The notes under the pieces are model-generated. The model was given only the letters and a program-made list of their open reading frames with translations, was not told the origin of the DNA and did no database searches. Below are positions 1 to 5,714 of a stretch of DNA of 7,038 nt, in pieces. Source of the stretch: Patescibacteria group bacterium (GTDB lineage: Bacteria; Patescibacteriota; Dojkabacteria; SC72). The position numbers and the translations under genes were made by a program. The stretch covers positions 1 through 7,038 of the forward strand of contig DOZG01000068.1 of NCBI GenBank assembly GCA_003518125.1, given 5' to 3'. The stretch's first letter is position 1. Each line of letters starts with the position of its first letter.

Positions 1-701
1 ATGGAAATGGAGCAGATAAAATCAAAGTTAATGCATTTAAAGGATTACATGGAAGATCCATTCCATTAGCGATAGGTTCCCATTTAGCCAATAGAAGGAT
101 GACTGTAATAGCAACCATTGGAGATGGAGGATGTCTACATGAGGGACTAAACCATTTAATACATGCCATTAGAAGTAATTACGATATTACAATTCTAATT
201 CATAATAATCAAAACTTTGCGTTAACAACTGGACAAGCAACTGCTACTACAAAAGAAGGTAAAAGGATGTATGCTCTTCCAGACGGAAGACCTGAAAGAG
301 AAATCAATATTGGTGAATTGGTATTAGGATCTAAACCAAGCTTTTTTGCAAGAGGATACTCTGGAGATCCATTACAACTTACCGAAATAATAAAGGAAGG
401 TATAAAGCACAAAGGATGTAGTGTAATAGAGATATTGCAAGTATGTACAACATATAATAAAGAATCGACACCACAATGGTTTACTGAGAGAATAGAAAAA
501 TTAGAAAGTCCAGCACTAGATCTAAATAACGCCAGAGATGCCGTTTCTATGGATGAAAAAATTAAAACAGGTATAATATATAAGGATGATTCAATACCAA
601 CATTCTACGACAGGTTACAGAATAGGAAAGATTTAAGTACTGAGTTGGTAGATGAAGTAAAACAGTATGATATATCTAAACTCCTAAAGAAATTTGAATA
701 A
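1..701 (+). CDS. 2-oxoacid:ferredoxin oxidoreductase, beta (TPP-binding) subunit, 5'-truncated by window edge
   Basis: The beta subunit binds thiamine diphosphate and catalyses CoA-dependent oxidative decarboxylation of a 2-oxoacid, passing electrons through Fe-S centres to ferredoxin; it works in the cytoplasm with an alpha/gamma partner. The frame is open from base 3 to TAA at 699-701, giving 232 visible codons. Seen in order: GLHGRS (visible residues 14-19), the TPP/Mg motif start GDG (40-42), the family's NHLIHA segment, the paired NN that closes the TPP motif, LTTGQ, and ARGYSGDP. ILQVC (Cys codon 444-446) sits where the family has a conserved cluster cysteine. The ATG at 99 is not the start, because homology runs through it to the left edge. 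About 70-80 N-terminal residues, including the other expected cluster cysteines, lie outside. The substrate (pyruvate, 2-oxoglutarate or other) cannot be read from this fragment. Its stop overlaps the next ATG by one base, suggesting an operon with the acyl-CoA ligase. Confidence 0.9.
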   Translation, partial: GNGADKIKVNAFKGLHGRSIPLAIGSHLANRRMTVIATIGDGGCLHEGLNHLIHAIRSNYDITILIHNNQNFALTTGQATATTKEGKRMYALPDGRPEREINIGELVLGSKPSFFARGYSGDPLQLTEIIKEGIKHKGCSVIEILQVCTTYNKESTPQWFTERIEKLESPALDLNNARDAVSMDEKIKTGIIYKDDSIPTFYDRLQNRKDLSTELVDEVKQYDISKLLKKFE

Positions 702-2806
702 TGAATGCAGATATCCTAAATCCCAGCTCCATTGCAATAATTGGTGCATCTACCAATCCAAAAAAGATTTCTACCGTTATACTCCAGAACTTAATTAGTG
801 GAGGATTTAATGGGAAAGTATACCCAGTCAATCCTAAATATGAAGAGGTACTTGGTAGAAAGTCATATCCAGATATTCTTTCTATTAAAGAAGATATTGA
901 CCAAGTTTGTATCGTTATACCAGCTCATATAGTTGAAGAGGTAGTGGATCAATGTATAGAGAAGAAAGTTAAGTCAGTAGTCATTATCTCTGCAGGTTTT
1001 AAAGAAACAGGGAAGGAGGGGAAAGTTCTCGAAGAAAATATTGCAAAGAAGTTAAAGGAGGCTAATATTAGATTAATTGGTCCTAACTCTTTGGGATATA
1101 TTAATAATATTGATAACATTAATTTATCTTTCGCAAGAAAGAATACAGGAAAAGGAAATATTGCTTTTATCTCACAATCCGGAGCATTCTGTACTGCAAT
1201 TTTGGATATGGCATGTGAAGATGATTTCGGATTTTCACATATGGTATCAATCGGTAATAAGGCAGATATTTTTGAGAATGAACTTATTGAACTATTTGAT
1301 AATGATAGTAATACCAGTGCTATTGCATTATACATAGAAGAATTTTCAGATGGTAAAGAATTTGTAAAACTAGCACAAAAATCTAAAAAGCCTATTATTG
1401 TTATTGCACCAGGAAGTTCTGAAAAAGCTAAAGAGGCTATATCATCCCATACTGGGGCCCTTGCTAGCTCATATGATACTATTACTACAGCGATTAGTAA
1501 AGCTAATACAATACTCTCAGAGAGTTCTGTAGAGCTTTATGAGCTTATGAAGTTTGTAAGTAGTAATAGAATACCAAAAGGTAAGAAAGTAGCTGTTATA
1601 ACCAATGCAGGAGGTCCTGGAATAATAGCTACTGATAATATAGAGAAATATGATCTAATCCTATCAGAACTTGGAGAGAAAACTACTAAGAAATTATTCA
1701 GTGTACTTCCTGATGCAGCAAGTGTTAAAAACCCCATTGATCTTCTTGGTGATGCCTTAGCAGACAGGTATGATCAAGCAATATCTTTCTGTGAGAACGA
1801 TAATGAGGTAGATAGTATCTTAGTTATCCTAACTCCTCAATTAATTACAGATATTGTGGGTACAGCAGAGAAGATTGTTAAGATAAAAAACAAGACATCT
1901 AAACCAATCTTTGTATGTTTTTTGGGTAACCACGATATTAAGAATGGTGTTGATCTACTTAAAGAGTACAATGTGTATACTTCAAACAATATAGAGGCTA
2001 CTATCAAAATAATTGGGAAGTTAGTTAAATATAATGAAAATACTATTAAAAGTGATATTGTCGAGGTTAAAGATATTAAAACATCCTCAAAGTATATTAG
2101 AGATGTAAAAGATTGTTTAACTTCTGAGATGGTGATACTACCAGATGATATTACAGAAAATATTCTGAAAGAACACGATATTCCAATTCCACAACAAATT
2201 ATAACTCCACACATTGAAAATGCTATAGAGTTTTCAGTTAATAGATTCCCAGTAGTTATTAAAGCTACTTCAAAAGATTTAGCACATAAAACTGATTTTA
2301 AAGCTGTATATCTTGATATTAGAACAATCTCAGAGTTTGAAACTAAGTTCTATGAATTAAGAGAGTCAATCTCTAAAGTTACAGGTATTACCTCTCCAGA
2401 TATATTGGTACAAGAAATGATTGTAGGTAATGCAGAGGTCTTTATTGGTGCTAATAGAGAAGGGGATAGTCAGATATATGAAGATGAAGGCAAGGGTTTT
2501 GGTCATTTAATAGCTATTGGTCAGGGTGGTATATATACAGAAATTCATAAAGATATTAAACATATATTAATTCCAACCAGTAGAGAGGATATGTTACAAG
2601 CTCTAGATAATACAAAACTCTCTATAGTTATTAATGGTTTTAGAGGAAAACCTAAACTTGCAAAAGAGAAACTCTTAGATATGTTAGAAAATATACAAAG
2701 GATGTTAATATCATATCCACAAATTATTACTATGGATATTAATCCTGTAATGCTCACAGAAGATAAGGTGGTAGCTGTAGATGTTAAGTTATATATCAAA
2801 GATTAA
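701..2806 (+). CDS. Acetate/acyl-CoA ligase (ADP-forming), fused alpha-beta
   Basis: This enzyme converts acyl-CoA, ADP and phosphate to the free acid, CoA and ATP, a cytoplasmic substrate-level phosphorylation step. The 701 residues match the usual length of the fused alpha-beta form. Residues about 5-130 are a CoA-binding Rossmann domain (IIGAS at 13-17, GPNS at 127-130). About 150-290 is the first succinyl-CoA-ligase-like domain, with QSGAF at 159-163, acidic E213-E214 and SSHTGALA around H250, the expected phosphohistidine (codon 1448-1450). TNAGGPG (301-307) and NPIDLLGDA (344-352) mark the second such domain. About 478-701 is the ATP-grasp beta part: PVVIK at 517-521, LAHKTD with H529 (candidate second histidine), GQGGIYTE at 607-614 and MDINP at 678-682. 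The ATG at 701 gives the normal family N-terminus. No clear Shine-Dalgarno precedes it, so coupling to the upstream gene through TAATG is likely. GPNS replaces the common GPNC. Acetyl-CoA is the likeliest substrate, but branched or aryl acyl-CoAs are possible. Confidence 0.93.
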   Translation: MNADILNPSSIAIIGASTNPKKISTVILQNLISGGFNGKVYPVNPKYEEVLGRKSYPDILSIKEDIDQVCIVIPAHIVEEVVDQCIEKKVKSVVIISAGFKETGKEGKVLEENIAKKLKEANIRLIGPNSLGYINNIDNINLSFARKNTGKGNIAFISQSGAFCTAILDMACEDDFGFSHMVSIGNKADIFENELIELFDNDSNTSAIALYIEEFSDGKEFVKLAQKSKKPIIVIAPGSSEKAKEAISSHTGALASSYDTITTAISKANTILSESSVELYELMKFVSSNRIPKGKKVAVITNAGGPGIIATDNIEKYDLILSELGEKTTKKLFSVLPDAASVKNPIDLLGDALADRYDQAISFCENDNEVDSILVILTPQLITDIVGTAEKIVKIKNKTSKPIFVCFLGNHDIKNGVDLLKEYNVYTSNNIEATIKIIGKLVKYNENTIKSDIVEVKDIKTSSKYIRDVKDCLTSEMVILPDDITENILKEHDIPIPQQIITPHIENAIEFSVNRFPVVIKATSKDLAHKTDFKAVYLDIRTISEFETKFYELRESISKVTGITSPDILVQEMIVGNAEVFIGANREGDSQIYEDEGKGFGHLIAIGQGGIYTEIHKDIKHILIPTSREDMLQALDNTKLSIVINGFRGKPKLAKEKLLDMLENIQRMLISYPQIITMDINPVMLTEDKVVAVDVKLYIKD

Positions 2807-4376
2807 GTAATTTTTTACTTTCTTCAATATCATTCCAATCATACTCTGTATTTCCGAAACAAAGTGACATTTCATGTCCTTTTCCAGTTACAACTACTAG
2901 GTCACCATCTTTTGCCAACTCAAAAGCTTTAAATATAGCATCCCTTCTAACCATTATATTCTTTGTATCATCATCAAATCGAATTAATAATCCTTCTTTA
3001 TTACTACCATCTCTCCATCCCTTCTCTATTTCATCATTAATATCTTTTAAACTTTCAGTTCTAGGATCTTCTGCTGTTAATATTGTAATATCTGCTAACT
3101 CATTGGAGAACTTACCCATAGGATAACGTTTTGAAGTATCTCTAAGGCCAGCACAACCAAAAACATGTATTATTCTTCCCTTAGTTAACTTTCTTACACT
3201 TTTTAATACCTCATATACTGCATTGGGAGTATGTGCAAAATCAACAAACACTTTAAATGGAATATCTTGTAGTAGTTCCATTCTACCCTTAACTGTTTTA
3301 AAATCACTTATACCATTAACAATATCTTCTAAATCCAAATCTTCACCCACACAAACACCACAAGCAGCTAAAAAATTACTTACATTGTATATACCAAAGA
3401 TTGGAATACTTACATTAAATTTTTCTTTACCAAGAAGTAATTTAAACTGTAAACCATTTGAATCCCTTACATCTTTAGCAAATATATTTGCATCTTTATT
3501 CTTTAAACTATACTTCATATCTCGACCAATGGAGATATTACTTAGGTAATCATATGATTCATCATCCATATTTAAGACAATTGTTGTATCTGGTTTACTA
3601 TGCTCTTCAATTAGTAAACCCTTAGCATGGAGGTAGTTCTCCCATGTTTTGTGGTAATCCAGATGTTCTTTTGTGACATTGGTATATGCGATAGTATTAA
3701 ATTTAAGACCAGCAATCCTTCCTTGTTCTAATCCATGAGAGGTGGTTTCTAATATCAGATGTGTACACTCCTTATTCAATGCTTTAGATATTAATTTATG
3801 TAACTCTTGTGAAGTAGGGGTTGTTGTATGAAAACCTGTATCAATTTCCTCATCACCAATCAGAGCAGACACTGTACTAATTAGTGCAGGTTTAAAACCA
3901 TTCTTTTTAAGAATATGATAGATCATAGTACAAGTCGTAGTTTTACCATCAGTACCTGTAACCCCAATTAATCTCATATTTTTAAGATCAAGAGAGTAGA
4001 GTGGAGCGATATTTGATTTAAGGAAAGCTTCTATTTGAGTAACAGAAAGAAGATCGTCCTGAAAATCATCTACAATATTTTTGTACATTTCCCCAACTTC
4101 ATAACCATCAAGAATAGGGTTTATCTTTTCTATTTCTTGTTTAATCTTTTTTGATAAATTATGAGTATATATATAGTAGGAAGATTTAAAAGCTTTAGTA
4201 GGATTACTGTAAGTAATCTCAGCACCCATATCTTCTAATTCTTCTGTTCGTTTGTTTGGGCTAATATCAAAACCATTTATATTCACTCCACAGAGAAGTA
4301 AAAATTTTGCAATATAGTAAGCCCCAGTACCACCTATACCAATAATTGATACAGCTTCAACCTCATATCTGTTCAT
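2796..4376 (-). CDS. murE: UDP-MurNAc-tripeptide synthetase MurE with MurC-like N-terminal domain
   Basis: MurE ligates the third stem-peptide residue, a diamino acid, to UDP-MurNAc-L-Ala-D-Glu using ATP in the cytoplasm. Of 526 residues, about 132-526 are a clear MurE core: P-loop TGTDGKTTT (140-148), the MurE-typical TTTP (184-187), TSHG (212-215), TNVTKEHLDYH (232-242), the likely carbamylated lysine K252, GRME (364-367), DFAHTP (379-384), EDPRTE (436-441) and GKGHE (498-502). R439 with GKGHE favours meso-diaminopimelate over L-lysine. Residues 1-115 are not the usual MurE substrate domain: they show a Rossmann fold with GIGGTG (13-18) and an acidic residue after beta-2 (GFDIS), as in MurC. 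The gene starts 14 nt inside the end of murC and has only a weak GAAG upstream, so coupled translation is likely. It ends in TGA, overlapping the convergent ligase gene by 11 nt. At 526 residues it is somewhat longer than a typical MurE (about 480-500). Confidence 0.92.
   Translation of the reverse strand: MNRYEVEAVSIIGIGGTGAYYIAKFLLLCGVNINGFDISPNKRTEELEDMGAEITYSNPTKAFKSSYYIYTHNLSKKIKQEIEKINPILDGYEVGEMYKNIVDDFQDDLLSVTQIEAFLKSNIAPLYSLDLKNMRLIGVTGTDGKTTTCTMIYHILKKNGFKPALISTVSALIGDEEIDTGFHTTTPTSQELHKLISKALNKECTHLILETTSHGLEQGRIAGLKFNTIAYTNVTKEHLDYHKTWENYLHAKGLLIEEHSKPDTTIVLNMDDESYDYLSNISIGRDMKYSLKNKDANIFAKDVRDSNGLQFKLLLGKEKFNVSIPIFGIYNVSNFLAACGVCVGEDLDLEDIVNGISDFKTVKGRMELLQDIPFKVFVDFAHTPNAVYEVLKSVRKLTKGRIIHVFGCAGLRDTSKRYPMGKFSNELADITILTAEDPRTESLKDINDEIEKGWRDGSNKEGLLIRFDDDTKNIMVRRDAIFKAFELAKDGDLVVVTGKGHEMSLCFGNTEYDWNDIEESKKLLNL
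4032..4376 (-). other. MurC-type N-terminal Rossmann domain of the MurE protein
   Basis: This sub-feature covers residues 1-115 of the murE product. It reads as a dinucleotide-type Rossmann segment: a hydrophobic strand into GIGGTG, a helix (YYIAKFLLL), a second strand ending in GFDIS, then RTEELEDMGAEI, which resembles the MurC pattern of a helix followed by LGA and a short strand. In MurC this domain binds the UDP part of UDP-MurNAc. Canonical MurE uses a different N-terminal fold without a GxGGxG loop. The function here is inferred to be UDP-nucleotide binding in the same role. It could instead be a common layout in the source lineage. Confidence 0.7.
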
Positions 4377-5706
4377 TTTTAATCTTCATCAATTTAAAAA
4401 TTTGCTTAAGATCTCCTGCACTAGCAAAGATAATTACAAAATCATCATTAAACTCTTTCAATACCTTAACTGTATTCTCAAAACTCTCTGTATATCTAAT
4501 ATCCTTTTTAGGATTCTCACTCTTAAGATACTCTACAAACTCTTTATCTGTCATCTTCTCTCTATACTCTTCTGCCTCTCTTACAGGGATATAAATATTT
4601 GGAATTAGGGTAACATCTGCACCATCTAAACTCTTAGCAAAATCTTTCTTAAAAGTAATACTTCTTTCTACACTATGTGGTTGCCATACAAATACAATCT
4701 TTTTATCTGGATACATTTCTTTTGCTTCTTGTAAACAAGCTCTTACTTTTTTAGGATTATGAGCATAGTCTAGATATATATCGTTACCATTATTATTCTT
4801 CCCTATATATTCAAACCTTGAAGCTACTCCTGGGAAATCTTCAATATCCGGGAATATTCCTAAAGAATATGCCACACCAGAAGTTCTAAGTATATTCTCA
4901 CGATTATGCTTACCATGTAATCCTGCAGTAACTTCTTCATACATTCCTTCTATATCTTTACAATCAATAATCTTTATATTCAGATCCTTTACAATATCAT
5001 TAATATTTGGATCTCTACTATCAATTACAATACTATTTTGAGTATTGGAAACAAACTCCTTAAATGCATTATTGTAATCCTCTTGATTTTTAAAGTAATC
5101 TGTATGATCTAACTCTATATTTGTGATAACAGTGATGTATGGAGTAGGTGCTCTATCTAAAAACTGTCTTTTATACTCGCAAGCCTCTAGTACTAAATAC
5201 TCAGTATGAGGATTGTAATTAAATGACTTTTTTATACCCAATATCTCATCACCAATTACAAAATTAGGTAATTCTCCATACTCTTTGTACAACAACCAAG
5301 TAATTAATGCAGAGGTTGTAGTTTTACCATGAGTACCAGCCACTGCAATTGTTTTAAAGTTTTTTGTAATTAAACCTAGTATTTCTGGAAGTTTTATAGC
5401 GGAAATACCAAGTTTTTCTGTCTTAATACATTCTGGATTATCAGGCATTGGAGCATTAGGGAAAACAACCAGATTTAAATCCTTTGTAATATATTTAGAA
5501 TTATGTCCTCCTTCATACAAAACTCCTCTTTCAATCCATTCTTTAGCAACATGATTATCCTGATTTAATTCAGAAGCAGTAACCTCTATTCCTAAATTTA
5601 TCAAATGAGTAGCTACAAAACTACTAATACCAGAAGTAATTCCAATCATATGTACTTTCTGTAAATCATCAAGTTTTAGATTCTTTACATCTTCCTTTCT
5701 AGGCAT
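4363..5706 (-). CDS. murC: UDP-N-acetylmuramate--L-alanine ligase (MurC)
   Basis: MurC joins L-alanine to UDP-MurNAc with ATP, the first amino-acid step of the peptidoglycan stem, in the cytoplasm. The 447 residues fit the family. Seen: N-terminal Rossmann region (about 17-110), P-loop AGTHGKTTT (123-131) with the MurC/Mpl histidine, EACEYKRQF (174-182) resembling Firmicutes MurC, TNIELDH (195-201), GKHNREN (265-271), RFE (297-299), DYAHNP (313-318), WQPHSVERS (341-349) and SAGDL (429-433) near the C-terminus. The N-terminal loop reads GITSGISS (22-29) instead of GIGGxGMS. The ATG at 5706 is chosen because the next Met (20) would cut into the first strand. It lies 6 nt after the murD stop and has AAGGA only 3 nt upstream. 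It ends in TGA and overlaps murE by 14 nt. The recycling ligase Mpl is the main alternative, but the context between murD and murE and the EACEY motif favour MurC. Confidence 0.88.
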   Translation of the reverse strand: MPRKEDVKNLKLDDLQKVHMIGITSGISSFVATHLINLGIEVTASELNQDNHVAKEWIERGVLYEGGHNSKYITKDLNLVVFPNAPMPDNPECIKTEKLGISAIKLPEILGLITKNFKTIAVAGTHGKTTTSALITWLLYKEYGELPNFVIGDEILGIKKSFNYNPHTEYLVLEACEYKRQFLDRAPTPYITVITNIELDHTDYFKNQEDYNNAFKEFVSNTQNSIVIDSRDPNINDIVKDLNIKIIDCKDIEGMYEEVTAGLHGKHNRENILRTSGVAYSLGIFPDIEDFPGVASRFEYIGKNNNGNDIYLDYAHNPKKVRACLQEAKEMYPDKKIVFVWQPHSVERSITFKKDFAKSLDGADVTLIPNIYIPVREAEEYREKMTDKEFVEYLKSENPKKDIRYTESFENTVKVLKEFNDDFVIIFASAGDLKQIFKLMKIKNEQI

Positions 5707-5709
5707 ATT

Positions 5710-5714
5710 TCCTT
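5710..5714 (-). promoter_or_regulatory. Candidate ribosome binding site for murC
   Basis: On the minus strand the sequence reads TAAGGAAATATG: the murD stop TAA, then murC ATG 6 nt later. AAGGA uses the last two bases of the murD stop and leaves a 3-nt spacer, shorter than the usual 5-9 nt. A ribosome ending murD translation would lie on this site, so reinitiation or coupling is plausible. It is the best Shine-Dalgarno-like match at the three internal gene starts in the window. Confidence 0.4.

Noticed and set aside
1..69. ATG at position 1 opening a small gene
   Set aside because: It runs only 22 codons to TAG at 67-69 and is out of frame with the conserved oxidoreductase sequence in the same bases.
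99..701. ATG at 99 as the true start of the first gene
   Set aside because: The frame is open back to the left edge and the codons before 99 include GLHGRS and other family-conserved residues, so the gene is truncated, not short.
949..1335. 128-codon open frame antisense to the acyl-CoA ligase, and similar antisense or out-of-frame stretches under the other genes
   Set aside because: They lie wholly within well-supported genes, show no recognisable motif or start signal, and look like frame shadows of AT-rich coding sequence.
2805..2820. Inverted repeat AAGTAA-TTTT-TTACTT at the convergent junction, a possible bidirectional terminator
   Set aside because: The stem is 6 bp with a single G-C pair and lies partly inside the end of murE. 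Such repeats are expected by chance in AT-rich DNA, so I do not call a terminator.
4363..5706. Mpl (murein peptide ligase) instead of MurC
   Set aside because: Mpl shares the GTHGKTTT loop, but the EACEY motif and the position between murD and murE fit MurC better. The altered N-terminal loop leaves some doubt.
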